This document shows, in pieces, positions 49,883 to 59,023 of a DNA stretch of 64,000 bases; position 1 is the stretch's first letter; every line of letters begins with the position of its first letter. The notes below the pieces were generated by a model that worked only from the letters and a program-made list of their open reading frames with translations, was not told the origin of the DNA and ran no database searches. The DNA lies in the NCBI GenBank assembly GCA_029202385.1, contig CP119314.1, positions 3,226,501 to 3,290,500 of the forward strand, written 5' to 3'. The translations under genes and the position numbers were made by a program. The DNA is from Candidatus Sphingomonas phytovorans. GTDB lineage: Bacteria > Pseudomonadota > Alphaproteobacteria > Sphingomonadales > Sphingomonadaceae.

Positions 49883-50557
49883 TCACCCCTTATAGGCCAT
49901 GCCGCCGTTGTTCGAAGCGTCCCGAAGATTGCCGAAGATCGACGGCCAGTCCAGCTTGCCGAAGCGCGCGGTGTCGCCGGACAGCAGGGTGTCGCCCTCG
50001 CTTCGCATCGCCGGCGTCCAGCCAAGCGCGTCCCGCACATCCTGGCTGGCACTGTCGTAGAGCGCGTTCAGCGTCATTGCATGCGCACGGCGATCGCCGT
50101 TCATCGTGGCGTTCTGGAACGGCTGGAGGGTCTTCGCCAGGCGCAGGTTGAGCCAGCCGGCCGCATCGTTCGATTCGTCTTGCGAGAAGGAACCGCCATG
50201 ATCGACAGCGATCGCTGCCAGTTCCTCGTCGCTAAGCGCACTCATATCGAGCTGGCGGCCACCCTTTGCCGTGTCGAAGGTGATGAAGGTGCCGTCCGAT
50301 TTGGCATCCGCGTACAATGCATCCAGCTTGCTTCGGGCCGCAATTGCATTGTCAGCCGGGCTGGGCTTCTGAAGCGCCGCCGCGGCCGCCTTCGCAGCGT
50401 CGGAGATCTGAACGACATCACCGGTATCCATGGCGGATGTTTTCGCCGCGTCGTTGGTTCTTGACGCCGACGGCGCAAGCGCGGCGTATTTGGAGGCTGT
50501 CGTACCCAGCGCGATGCCGGAGCGATTGAATCCGACGCCGGTCGTTGAAATACTCAC
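49883..50557 (-). CDS. Hypothetical protein, possibly cell-surface associated
   Basis: About 224 residues from a GTG at 50557 (VSISTTGVGFNRSGIALGTT). The N-terminal third is Ala/Ser-rich (DTGDVVQISDAAKAAAAALQ), the remainder helical with RSKLDALYADAKSD, MSALSDEELAAIAVDHGG and RRAHAMTLNALYDSASQDVR. The STTGVGFN opening and VQISDAAK motif resemble flagellar or surface-protein-associated hypotheticals in proteobacteria, without a named function. The frame runs upstream to 50650 but that leader overlaps the terminator of the next gene. Confidence 0.6.
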   Translation of the reverse strand: MSISTTGVGFNRSGIALGTTASKYAALAPSASRTNDAAKTSAMDTGDVVQISDAAKAAAAALQKPSPADNAIAARSKLDALYADAKSDGTFITFDTAKGGRQLDMSALSDEELAAIAVDHGGSFSQDESNDAAGWLNLRLAKTLQPFQNATMNGDRRAHAMTLNALYDSASQDVRDALGWTPAMRSEGDTLLSGDTARFGKLDWPSIFGNLRDASNNGGMAYKG

Positions 50558-50619
50558 GCGCCCTCCGCCTGCACTTGCCCATAGGCCATTACCGAAACAA
50601 AATACTAAGCCGATCTCTA

Positions 50620-50659
50620 TAAAAAGAAGTGAATGGGGCGCGCGCCGCACGCCCCATTC
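50620..50659 (-). terminator. Rho-independent terminator (minus strand)
   Basis: On the minus strand GAATGGGGCG pairs with CGCCCCATTC (ten base pairs) and is followed by ACTTCTTTTT. It lies directly after the stop of the gene at 50663-51091. Confidence 0.85.
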
Positions 50660-50662
50660 GAC

Positions 50663-51091
50663 TTACTTCATTGAAAAGACCGCCGCGAAATTGCCGTTCG
50701 TGAAGATCTGCGAGATATCCTGGCTGACGACCTTGCAGGTCGCGCTGCCGCTCGCGGTCGTCGAGGCGTTCGGGGTCCAATAGGCCGATGCGCCGGTCAG
50801 CGGATTCGCTGGCGTGTAGATGGTCGAGATATGGAAGACGCACTGCTTCGTACCGATCTTGTAGGTCACGTGCGCGGCCGAGGTCGTGCCGCAATTCGTG
50901 CTGGAGGTGGGCGAGGTCGCGCCGGCCAGGATGTTCGCTGGTGTCGGCGCGAAGACGCCACAGGTGTTCACGCCGTTCGGCACCATCGTGGCCGTCCCGA
51001 CATTCTGGAATGTCATCGACACGGACGAAGCGAATGCAGGCGCGCTCGACAACAGGGCGACAATACCGGCAACGACAGACAAAGTCCTCAT
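50663..51091 (-). CDS. Exported hypothetical protein
   Basis: 142 residues with a signal peptide (LSVVAGIVALLSSAPAFA) and a Ser/Thr/Asn-rich beta-type mature domain of about 120 residues containing four cysteines (VNTCGVF, STNCGTT, KQCVFH, ATCKVV) that could form two disulfides. The composition is like secreted surface or coat-type proteins. GAGAGGATATTCACC precedes the ATG. It has its own terminator and an FNR-like palindrome about 190 bases upstream. Confidence 0.7.
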   Translation of the reverse strand: MRTLSVVAGIVALLSSAPAFASSVSMTFQNVGTATMVPNGVNTCGVFAPTPANILAGATSPTSSTNCGTTSAAHVTYKIGTKQCVFHISTIYTPANPLTGASAYWTPNASTTASGSATCKVVSQDISQIFTNGNFAAVFSMK

Positions 51092-51278
51092 GGTGAATAT
51101 CCTCTCGGTTATGCTGCAATAGCATTCAAGTAAATGCCAGAGACGAACTCGATTGAAAACACATGTTACGACTTTTTTGGGACGACAGTGGAGGATATCG
51201 CTACCAAATTGGAGTCAACGCTAATATATATTGCAGAAATTATATAAACCGATGTGGCGATAATAATTTACGACCAAA

Positions 51279-51294
51279 GCTGATCCAGATCAGC
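51279..51294. promoter_or_regulatory. FNR/CRP-like palindrome
   Basis: GCTGATCCAGATCAGC has perfect seven-base arms around CA and fits the TTGAT-N4-ATCAA pattern with two mismatches. It lies between the exported-protein gene (start 51091, minus) and the end of the receptor-like gene. Confidence 0.4.
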
Positions 51295-51408
51295 CAGAAC
51301 AATGCTTTGAGAAAATGGGAATACCGGAAATCTTGTTACGGGACCAATTCGAAAAGACCGGCTGTCGCCCAAGTCGCATCCTGGCCGGATGACGCCCCCT
51401 CCACGCGG

Positions 51409-53754
51409 TCACAATGCGCGGCTTGCCCGAATGACGATGACACGACCTGTCGGGTCAAGGAATGCAGGGCTGAATGCTGCGGGGACCTGCCCGTTGGAAT
51501 CTCGCACCGAGAACCGTTTGTCGAACAGGTTCTCGACTGTCAGCCAGAGGCGAAGCGGTTTCGACCGGTCCGGTTTCGAATCCTTTTGCGGAAGCGTCCA
51601 GGACATCCCTGCGTCCGCGGTGCCAAAAGCGGCGTATCGGATCGAATAGGGAGCCAAGGCCGAGATATCCTCCACGCGAGCCCCCGATCTCCACCGCGCG
51701 CCGAGCTGGAACGTGAAGGCCCGATAGGAGGCATCCACCTCAATGTTGATCCTGTGCCGCGGTGTGCCCTGGACGCCATCAAGGGGGGTCTTCAGCAGAT
51801 CGATGCCAGCCGCGCCGGCGGAAGGGCTCAGCGTGTCCTGCAATGTCAATTCGTGCGTGACGCTGAAATCCCAGGTGATCGCGCGATTGTCCGCCAAAGC
51901 GGGTGCGCCACCACCTGTCGCACCTAAGGTGCCGGTGAGGTGCAGATTGGATTTCAGGATGTTGCGCCGTTCCTCGGACGCGTTGAACGGGCGCACATCT
52001 ATGGAGACGAGCTGACCGGCACCATCTCTTGTGAACCGGCCGGGGAATACGCGCTGAAACAGCGCGCTCGCATAGCCGGTATAGACGACCGGGTTGGCGA
52101 TCCTTGACGATATATATTCAGTCGTGGCGGAGATATTGGTCGACCCGACGGCCTTGCTCAGGCTGAGGCGGAGCGTCGACATATCTTCCGACACGGCGCG
52201 CAGACGGGTTTCGCCCCCGGATATGCGCGTCACCAGAACATAGTCGCCGGTCAGCGTGTCGACCACCAGCACACCTGGCGTATAGACAATAGCATCCCGG
52301 CTCCGGTTGAGGACGGGCGGCGCCTCGGCGCGGCTCCGGCCCAGGCTGAGCGAGAGGAAATCGGCCGGCTGCCATTCGACGCTGGCATCATAGCTCGGGT
52401 ATCGGCCGGCGGAACTTACCCATTCGGAATCGGCGCTCGCCGACAGCGCGACCCGCCCCAGGAAACCGCCAAGGGGCACGCCCGGGCCGACGACCGGCAC
52501 GTCAAACCCGAGATGCCCCCGATACCGCCCCTGTCCGGCCACCTGCCGTGACGGCTGAATCCCGCCGTTCGTCGATACGAGGCGCTGGAGCGAGCCGCTC
52601 AGCCTCATATTGGCGGCCAGGTCGCCGGCAGGCAGCGACACCAGGGGCGCATTCGCGCTCAGGGCGGCCCCCAGGGTGCCGCTGCTGGACGAGATGGCGA
52701 GCGGCACATAGCTCGCAGGAAGAGCCGCCAGATCCCCATCAGCCGAAAGGCCGGTGATTTCCTGCCGGGAAAGCTGGCTGCCTGTCCGGGAGACCGTGAC
52801 GGAGCCGGTAAGTTCGCCCGCCCAGGTGATGCGCTTCAGCGCACCGGAGGCGCTGAGGCCGATCTGGTAGAAACGCGTGCGCGACGCATCGATCACGCCG
52901 CGCGCCGTGATGGATTGCGCTGAATTGCCGCCAGCCCCGACATTCCCTTCCCCAGGCTCCACCAGCGTGAATCTGGCAAGCTGCCGCGACAGCGAATCGG
53001 AAAGCGCCGCGGATATTGTCACGCTGGTGGAACCAAGGGGCAGCGCCAGCCCGGCCGTAAGGGAGGCCGCTCTGCTCGACGGCAGCAAGGTGCGATAGGG
53101 AGTCAGCGCATCGTTCGCTCCACCTTCGAGAAGGGCGATGCGGTCGCGGCCGTCCAGCCCGGTATTTCCCTGCAGGGATACAGAAGCATTGAAGCGCTTC
53201 TCCTGGTCGATCTTGATGTGGCGCAGGGCAGCGGTCGCGTCGTCGCCCCCACCCTCCGTGGGCAAGCGCACTCCAAGGTCGGCGGTCGTCGAGGCAAAAC
53301 GGGGCTTGAGGACAAGGTTCAGGACCTTGTTCTCCGGCGTGAAGCCATAGTTTCCGGCGCTCCTGTTCGACAGAATCTGGATCTCGGCCAGCGCCTCCGG
53401 GGGAACGTCGCGAAGATCCGAGATGTCCGCCAGCCTGCGGCCGTTCACGATGATCGAAAAGGGGCGTCCGCCATTGCGGCGTTCAAGGCGTTCGATAACC
53501 TCGCCGATCGTCATGGCGCCCAATGACCGGATGCTGTCGGCGGCGTATCGATCCTCGACTGAGCCTGGCGCATTTGGCGGCCGGCGGCCTGTGACAATGA
53601 TGTCCGAATGGCCGGAACCGGGGGGCGACACCTCCTGCGCCTGGGCCGATGCGCACCCGATCGACACGGCGACGAGAATGGTCGACCCCGCGCATGCGGT
53701 TATCCAACCGAAAACTCTCTCCACTATGTCAAATGGATCATCTGTTGGCGACAT
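51409..53754 (-). CDS. TonB-dependent receptor-like outer membrane protein
   Basis: 781 residues with a signal region (GSTILVAVSIGCASAQAQE), a plug-like domain (SDIIVTGRRPPN; IGEVIERLERRNGG; IIVNGRRLADISDLRDVPPE; ALAEIQILSNRSAGNYGF) and a long beta-barrel ending in IVIRASRAL. The plug lacks the usual RG-rich signature of siderophore receptors, placing it in a diverged sphingomonad/caulobacter branch of such barrels. No TonB-box assignment is possible by eye. Neighbours give no substrate hint. The ATG at 53754 is followed by a polar N-region of 18 residues. Confidence 0.8.
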   Translation of the reverse strand: MSPTDDPFDIVERVFGWITACAGSTILVAVSIGCASAQAQEVSPPGSGHSDIIVTGRRPPNAPGSVEDRYAADSIRSLGAMTIGEVIERLERRNGGRPFSIIVNGRRLADISDLRDVPPEALAEIQILSNRSAGNYGFTPENKVLNLVLKPRFASTTADLGVRLPTEGGGDDATAALRHIKIDQEKRFNASVSLQGNTGLDGRDRIALLEGGANDALTPYRTLLPSSRAASLTAGLALPLGSTSVTISAALSDSLSRQLARFTLVEPGEGNVGAGGNSAQSITARGVIDASRTRFYQIGLSASGALKRITWAGELTGSVTVSRTGSQLSRQEITGLSADGDLAALPASYVPLAISSSSGTLGAALSANAPLVSLPAGDLAANMRLSGSLQRLVSTNGGIQPSRQVAGQGRYRGHLGFDVPVVGPGVPLGGFLGRVALSASADSEWVSSAGRYPSYDASVEWQPADFLSLSLGRSRAEAPPVLNRSRDAIVYTPGVLVVDTLTGDYVLVTRISGGETRLRAVSEDMSTLRLSLSKAVGSTNISATTEYISSRIANPVVYTGYASALFQRVFPGRFTRDGAGQLVSIDVRPFNASEERRNILKSNLHLTGTLGATGGGAPALADNRAITWDFSVTHELTLQDTLSPSAGAAGIDLLKTPLDGVQGTPRHRINIEVDASYRAFTFQLGARWRSGARVEDISALAPYSIRYAAFGTADAGMSWTLPQKDSKPDRSKPLRLWLTVENLFDKRFSVRDSNGQVPAAFSPAFLDPTGRVIVIRASRAL

Positions 53755-54051
53755 TGATACTCACCAGCGCGCCGTCACCATTACAACAATCGAAGACTCA
53801 CTCGCTATGAAATGTTGCACCACTTTCAGCAGTTGACTGGCCGCAGCACACCATTCTCTTCCCGTTGCAAAGCCATCTAGACAAGCAGGGTGATATTGAT
53901 ACCGTATTTAACATCCGAACCGGTTGATTTTTACGTCAGGACTTGTCCAAACAATTGGCCATTCACTGGAAGAACGGTCACCCCGCGCCGCTTTCTTTAT
54001 CCCGCCCGCCCTATTCCGGCCGAACTCCCAAAGGTCACCGCATGAGGCAGG
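53755..54051. other. Intergenic stretch, nothing recognised
   Basis: About 300 bases between the receptor-like gene start and the MFS gene end. Presumably holds the promoter of the receptor; no operator, terminator or small gene could be supported. Confidence 0.4.
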
Positions 54052-55191
54052 CTATTTCCGCGTCACGCGCCGCGCGTTCGCGGGCACGAGAAGCAGGAGC
54101 GCGGCCAGGACCCAGAAGGCGACGGGCAGGCCAACAGCCTTTGCGACGAACCCGATGGCGGCCGGCCCGACAAGAATGCCCGCATAGCCCAATGTCGTCA
54201 GCGCCCCGATCGCCTGTGCGGGTGGCATGCTCTTTTGCGAACCGGCGAGGCGGAACAGGACCGGCACGATATTGGATGCGCCCAGCCCGATCAGCAGGAA
54301 CCCGGCGAGCGCCGCAGGGGCGACAGGCGAAGCGAGAATCAGAACGAACCCGAGGGCCGCCAGCAAGCCGCCGCCCAGCAGCGTGCGATAGTCGCCAAGC
54401 CGGGCGGTCAGGCGATCGCCGAACAGCCGGCCGGCCGTCATCGTGATCGAGAACAGGATGTAGCCGACACCGCCCATGCGGGTGTCGACCAGCGAGGCCT
54501 GGGTGATCAGCAACGCACTCCAGTCGAGCATCGCCCCTTCGGCAAGGAATGTGACCATCGCCAGCACCGCCAGCAACAGCACGATACCTTGAGGGCGTAC
54601 GAATAGCGGCCCTTCGTCGACACGGGCGGACGAGAGCAGGCGCGGCCAGGCAATCAGCATCGCGACGGCCATCAGGGCCGAGCAGATCAGGCTGCCGACC
54701 AGCGCCGCGATCTTCAATGACAGCAACAATGTCATCGTCGCTGAACCAGCGAAGCCGCCGATGCTGAACAGTGCGTGGAAGCCCGACATGAGGGGTCGCT
54801 GCGCCGCGCTTTCCACTTCGACCGCATGAATGTTCATTGCCACGTCGAGCGAGCCGAGCGCGCCGCCGAACAGCAGCAGGACGATGCCGAGCGCCAATGG
54901 GGTCGCCGCTACCGAGAGGAACGGCAGGACACAGGCCAGCGCCATTCCACTACCGACGATCACCGGCTTGCTGCCGTACCGGGCGCTGAGCGGACCAGTG
55001 GCGATCATCGCCGCGACCGAGCCTGCCCCGATGCAAAGAAGGAGCAGCCCGAGCGTCGCGTCATCCACCGCCAGTCGCTGCTTCGCGAACGGCACCAATG
55101 GCGCCCAGCAGGCGATGCCGAAGCCGGCCACCAGGAAAGCAAGGCGGGTCGCCAGCCGAGTGGCCGGTCGATCGGCGGAAATCATCGACAT
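54052..55191 (-). CDS. MFS transporter
   Basis: 379 residues, twelve hydrophobic segments, with the major-facilitator loop signature GPLSARYGSKPVI between helices 2 and 3 and FGDRLTARLGDYRTLLGGG in the matching loop of the second half. It resembles the YbjJ-like or sugar/drug MFS groups. The start is at 55191 (MSMISADR), 14 bases after the stop of the DeoR gene, so the two are one operon. A DeoR partner suggests a sugar or sugar-derivative substrate. Confidence 0.87.
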   Translation of the reverse strand: MSMISADRPATRLATRLAFLVAGFGIACWAPLVPFAKQRLAVDDATLGLLLLCIGAGSVAAMIATGPLSARYGSKPVIVGSGMALACVLPFLSVAATPLALGIVLLLFGGALGSLDVAMNIHAVEVESAAQRPLMSGFHALFSIGGFAGSATMTLLLSLKIAALVGSLICSALMAVAMLIAWPRLLSSARVDEGPLFVRPQGIVLLLAVLAMVTFLAEGAMLDWSALLITQASLVDTRMGGVGYILFSITMTAGRLFGDRLTARLGDYRTLLGGGLLAALGFVLILASPVAPAALAGFLLIGLGASNIVPVLFRLAGSQKSMPPAQAIGALTTLGYAGILVGPAAIGFVAKAVGLPVAFWVLAALLLLVPANARRVTRK

Positions 55192-55205
55192 TGCTCCGGG
55201 CGAGA

Positions 55206-55979
55206 TCAGGCTTGGCCAGCGACAAGGATAGTGCGGCAGCCCGCGGCATCGAGTGCAGCGCGTTGCAGGGCCGTCGCGCTGGATTCGATGATCACCATGT
55301 CGATCTGCTCGGCGGAAGCGACGAGATGCGCCGCTGCTTTGCCGATCTTGTCGTTCGTGATCAATATGAGCGAGCATGCCGACGATGCGAGGACAACCCG
55401 CTTGAAGCTGGCGTCCTCGAAATGCTCGGCACCGACGCCGTCATCCGAGATGGCGCAGGCGCCGATGAAGGCGCGGTCGAACCGCATCCGGACAAGCGCC
55501 TGCACGGCGACAGCGTCGATACATCCGCCCACCACCGGGTCGGCCATGCCGCCAATCACGATGAGCCGGATATCCTGGCGACGGAGAATCGCGGCGGCGA
55601 TGTCCACTGAATTGGTCGCGACGGTAAGGTCTGCATCCTCGGGCAGGAACTCGACCAGCGCGAGGTTGGTGCTCCCGCTGTCGAGGAAGAGAAACTCGCC
55701 GGGCTGAACCGTTTTCGCCGCCGCGCCCGCGAGAAGCCGTTTTACTTCCTGGTCAGCGACAGCACGGGCGGACATCGGCACAGCGCCGGGGGATATCGGC
55801 AATGCGCCGCCATATACGCGCCGGCACAGGCCCTGGGCGGCGAGCGCCCGAAGATCGCGTCGGACGGCGTCCTCCGAAACGTCGAACTCAACGGCAAGCG
55901 CCGGCGCCGATACCGGTTGCCCGGCCGCAAGCCGCGCCGCGATGTCATCTCTGCGGGCGAGTGGAACCTCTATCGTCAT
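55206..55979 (-). CDS. DeoR family transcriptional regulator
   Basis: 257 residues: an N-terminal helix-turn-helix (RRDDIAARLAAGQPVSAPAL then AVEFDVSEDAVRRDLRALAA, ending CRRVYGGAL) and a C-terminal sugar-phosphate-binding domain (EFLFLDSGSTNLALVEFL; TVATNSVDIAAAIL; DRAFIGACAISDDGVG; LITNDKIGKAA). It probably represses itself and the MFS gene and responds to a phosphorylated sugar. The start is at 55979 (MTIEVPLARR). It is divergent from the HNH gene with direct repeats and a palindrome between. Confidence 0.9.
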   Translation of the reverse strand: MTIEVPLARRDDIAARLAAGQPVSAPALAVEFDVSEDAVRRDLRALAAQGLCRRVYGGALPISPGAVPMSARAVADQEVKRLLAGAAAKTVQPGEFLFLDSGSTNLALVEFLPEDADLTVATNSVDIAAAILRRQDIRLIVIGGMADPVVGGCIDAVAVQALVRMRFDRAFIGACAISDDGVGAEHFEDASFKRVVLASSACSLILITNDKIGKAAAHLVASAEQIDMVIIESSATALQRAALDAAGCRTILVAGQA

Positions 55980-56034
55980 AAACGCGCACTATCGTGCATG
56001 TTTTGCCGAGTCAATGCGCAAGAACGTGCGAGAA

Positions 56035-56053
56035 CGTGCATATCATATGCACG
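56035..56053. promoter_or_regulatory. Operator candidate: 19-base palindrome plus direct repeat
   Basis: CGTGCATAT-C-ATATGCACG is a perfect palindrome, and AGAACGTGC occurs twice in tandem at 56021-56039 overlapping it; another GTGCAT lies at 55994. They sit between the DeoR gene and the HNH gene, the place for a DeoR operator. Confidence 0.6.
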
Positions 56054-56133
56054 GAGATGCCGATCTCGCTGAGATTTCACCGTGGAAACCCGCGAACGCT
56101 TGGCCTCGCGAAGTTCCCCTCTATAGCTCGGGG

Positions 56134-57045
56134 ATGGCCTTCGGCGTCTTCATCCACCGAGCAGACTCGATCTACGAAGACAGTCCCGCCGAGCGCTATC
56201 AATTCCCCCGCCCCTATCTGACCCGCGCCCAGCAGACCGTCGGTGACTGGATCCTCTATTACGAGCCGCGCAAGGTGCGCGGGACACGCGGCTATTTCGC
56301 GGCTGCCAAGGTCAGGCAGATCATCCCGGATCCCGCCGCGCCGGGCATGTACATCGCGCTGATCGAGCCGGGCAGCTATCTGGAGTTCCCCGACGCCGTG
56401 CCCTTCGGCAGCCCCGGCGATCCGGTCGAGCGCGGCCTGTTGAACGAGGCCGGCGCCATATCCGGCCGCGCGCAATCGGCGGTTCGGCCGCTCTCCGCGG
56501 CCGATTTCAATCGCATCATCGAGCTTGGACTCGGCGGAGACGACAGGCTGCTGCCGCGCGACGACGATCCCGCTCTTTCTTCAACTTCCGACAATTTCGT
56601 GCAGGATGAACGGGTGCCCTTCCCGTTCGAGCAGGAACGCGATCGCATCAGCTATTACGGATCGCGCATCGTGCGGAAGCAAATCTTCCGCCGCGTCGTG
56701 CTGCGCGCCTATGACGAGCGTTGTGCCATCACTGGCCTGAAGCTGATCAACGGCGGCGGCCGTGCCGAGGTGCAGGCGGCGCATATCCGGCCGGTCGAGG
56801 CGAGCGGGCCGGACATCATCAACAACGGGCTAGCCCTTTCCGGCACCGTGCACTGGATGTTCGATCGCGGGCTGATCGGCCTGGACGATGACCTGAAGAT
56901 CCTCGTCTCCCGCCAGATCAACGATCCCGACGGCGTGAATGCGATGATCAACAAGAGCGGCCATGCCCTGCCGCCGCTTCGCCCGGCCGATCGGCCGCAC
57001 CCACATTTCCTGCAGTGGCACCGCGAGCACTGCTTCAAGAACTGA
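56134..57045 (+). CDS. HNH endonuclease (restriction-type)
   Basis: 303 residues from the ATG at 56134 (MAFGVFIHRADSIYEDSPAE). The N-terminal domain (ERYQFPRPYLTRAQQTVGDW; YYEPRK; GYFAAAKVRQI) is that of putative restriction endonucleases that read a modified base. The C-terminal HNH domain shows CAITG, AEVQAAHIRPVEASG, NNGLALSGTVHWMFDRGLIG, including the His-Asn-His nuclease core. In-frame ATGs further upstream would cross the operator region. No methylase is adjacent, consistent with a type IV or solitary defence enzyme; this is inference. Confidence 0.8.
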   Translation: MAFGVFIHRADSIYEDSPAERYQFPRPYLTRAQQTVGDWILYYEPRKVRGTRGYFAAAKVRQIIPDPAAPGMYIALIEPGSYLEFPDAVPFGSPGDPVERGLLNEAGAISGRAQSAVRPLSAADFNRIIELGLGGDDRLLPRDDDPALSSTSDNFVQDERVPFPFEQERDRISYYGSRIVRKQIFRRVVLRAYDERCAITGLKLINGGGRAEVQAAHIRPVEASGPDIINNGLALSGTVHWMFDRGLIGLDDDLKILVSRQINDPDGVNAMINKSGHALPPLRPADRPHPHFLQWHREHCFKN

Positions 57046-57169
57046 GCTGCGCCGACAACGGATGCGGCCAGGGCGGCGAGATCGTGCCTTCTCTGCCCGG
57101 GCCCCCTTCACCGAGGGGCGAATGAATGTCAAAGCACGGCCGGACGGCGTGCGCGGCGAGAACAAAGAC

Positions 57170-58348
57170 ATGACGAAGCGATTCCTGGCGTTAGCGGCGA
57201 CCCTTGCTGCCCTCCCCCTTTCCGCCTGCATCACCATTCCGCCGGCCTATGGCCCGGCCGCCGGCACCTGCGCCGGGCAGACCACCGATCCCGCGGCGGC
57301 GAAGGACCCGGTCTATTTCGTCGCCACCGGCATGCCCGACTGCGCGGCGGGCGTGCCCTTGTCGCTCAGCGTCCTGCGGGGCAGCTTCCATCCTTATGGC
57401 GAGGCACCGTCCGATCCGGTTCGTTACGGCATGGCGACCCAGGGCACTCCCGTCCTGCCCGAACTCACTCTGTCGGCGGCGGCCCAGTGGCGGGACCGGC
57501 TGCGGCGCGACCTGCAGGCGGGAGGAAATGTGAAAGGCCGCGTCCTGCTTTATGTCCATGGTTATAACACCACGCCCGCGCACGCGCTCTCGATGGCTGA
57601 CCAGGTCGCCATGGCGGCGCGTTTCGACGGACCGGTGGTCGCGTTCCTCTGGCCGTCGCAGCATGCCCTGGCCAAATATGGCTGGGACGAGGAGAATGCC
57701 CGCTGGACCCAACCATCCTTCGACGCGGCGCTTGCCGATCTGGCGCGGATCGCCCCGGATGTCGTGCTGGTGTCGCATTCGATGGGCGGTCGCATCGCGA
57801 TCGACGGGCTGCGCCACCTCCAGGCGAGCGCGCCCGATCTGGCGGCGCGGGTCCGCACCGTCGTGCTCGCGGCACCCGACATGGACCGGGAATTGTTCGA
57901 TCGCGACGTGTCGCCCGATATCGTCCAGCCGGGGCGGCGCATCGCGTTGTTCGCCTCCGGGCATGACCTGGCGTTGCGCAGCAGCTGGGCGGTGCATGGC
58001 AATCCCCGCGCCGGCGATGTCGGCTGTGCCTTCCGCCTGCAGCGCCGCAGGGGCCCAGCCATCGCCCAGCCACGCTGCTATCCCGTCCCGCGCGGCGCAC
58101 CCGGCGAGTTGACCGTGATCGACGGGACCGACATTCCGGGCACGCCGATCGGGCACAGCGCCTATGTCGCCACGCCTGAGGGCCGCGCGGCGCTGCGCAA
58201 GCTGCTCGCACCCGATGCCGCACCGTTGCCGGCCGACAAGGGAGTGATGCTGCTCCACCTCGACAGCCCGCCCGATTGCGCGAACGGGCCGAGCCGGCTG
58301 AAGATGGACTATACCGTGGTACGCTGCACGGAAAAGAAGAAGCGATAG
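57170..58348 (+). CDS. Lipoprotein alpha/beta hydrolase (DUF900-like)
   Basis: 392 residues with a lipoprotein signal (FLALAATLAALPLSAC, Cys at 19) and an alpha/beta hydrolase domain: VLLYVHGYNTTPAHALSMAD (oxyanion loop), VVAFLWPSQH, VVLVSHSMGGRIAIDGLR (nucleophile Ser in SHSMGG), TVVLAAPDMDRELF and a final GTPIGHSAYV supplying the histidine. This is the DUF900 type of esterase/lipase-like enzymes of unknown substrate, here outer-membrane anchored. The start at 57170 puts the signal peptide at the N-terminus; the longer frame does not. A hairpin follows at 58354. Confidence 0.83.
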   Translation: MTKRFLALAATLAALPLSACITIPPAYGPAAGTCAGQTTDPAAAKDPVYFVATGMPDCAAGVPLSLSVLRGSFHPYGEAPSDPVRYGMATQGTPVLPELTLSAAAQWRDRLRRDLQAGGNVKGRVLLYVHGYNTTPAHALSMADQVAMAARFDGPVVAFLWPSQHALAKYGWDEENARWTQPSFDAALADLARIAPDVVLVSHSMGGRIAIDGLRHLQASAPDLAARVRTVVLAAPDMDRELFDRDVSPDIVQPGRRIALFASGHDLALRSSWAVHGNPRAGDVGCAFRLQRRRGPAIAQPRCYPVPRGAPGELTVIDGTDIPGTPIGHSAYVATPEGRAALRKLLAPDAAPLPADKGVMLLHLDSPPDCANGPSRLKMDYTVVRCTEKKKR

Positions 58349-58353
58349 ATGCG

Positions 58354-58389
58354 AAAACGCCACGCACCGGGGCCAACCCGGGCGTGGCG
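58354..58389. terminator. Hairpin terminator between convergent genes
   Basis: CGCCACGC and GCGTGGCG close a GC-rich hairpin. Read on the minus strand it is followed by TTTT, so it ends the small exported-protein gene and may also stop the hydrolase transcript. Confidence 0.7.
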
Positions 58390-58414
58390 CGCAAAGGGCT
58401 TTAAACCGCCCCGC

Positions 58415-58633
58415 TTATTTGCACTTGGTGAACTGGCCCTTTTTCGGACCCGATGCGATGTGGCATTTGCCCTTCGCGTCCTTGGTGACGCCGGCGGCGA
58501 CGACAGCCGGTGCGGCGACGGCGGTCGGGCATTTCACGAACTTGCCCTTGGCATCCTTGCAGGACGCGGCGAGGCCCGGCGTGCCAGTGAGCAACGCGAG
58601 CGAGGCAAGGGCAAACAACGATGTACGGATCAT
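58415..58633 (-). CDS. Small exported cysteine-containing protein
   Basis: 72 residues with a signal peptide (SLFALASLALLTGTPGLAA) and a 50-residue mature part with two similar units, SCKDAKGKFVKCP and KDAKGKCHIASGPKKGQFTKCK, each ending in Cys. An internal duplication stabilised by disulfides is likely. The role is unknown; small proteins of this type are common in sphingomonads. The ATG at 58633 follows GGGAGAAAATGCC. Confidence 0.7.
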   Translation of the reverse strand: MIRTSLFALASLALLTGTPGLAASCKDAKGKFVKCPTAVAAPAVVAAGVTKDAKGKCHIASGPKKGQFTKCK

Positions 58634-59023
58634 GGCATTTTCTCCCGCCGATACAGTCGGCTGCAGGGGAGGCTATGCGGAGGGGCTCGCCGCGGCGGTG
58701 ACGGCAACATGACAAAAATGTCATGATTCGTGAGCCAGAGAGCGCGTGATACGGGCAGAATTCTCAAAGCAGCGCGACGGGAGTCGGCATCATCAACCGT
58801 CGTCCGCGAAGAGTATCGACCAAGCAGACAACCCGGATCAGCAACCGGTATTGGGGCATAGGTGGCGCGCGAAACTTTGGTCCCTCGATACGCCATCTCG
58901 GCAGGCTCGATGACTACGCGGGACGAGCGGATATGCCTTGTCGGCATCTGATACTGATACTCCAGCGACTGGTGCGCTGGACTTCCGAACTCGCCCTTCA
59001 GGAACGGCGCGACGAAACTCTCC
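58634..59023. other. Intergenic stretch, nothing firm
   Basis: About 390 bases. A minus-strand open frame spans it (58630-59058) but overlaps genes at both ends and lacks protein character. The piece near 58880-58932 (CCCTCGATACGCC ... CGGGACGAGCGG) resembles dispersed intergenic repeats of sphingomonads, but no clean palindrome could be shown. Confidence 0.3.

Noticed and set aside
58880..58932. Possible dispersed intergenic repeat
   Set aside because: Looks like sphingomonad intergenic repeat sequence but the halves do not pair into a clean palindrome, and no second copy was seen in the window.
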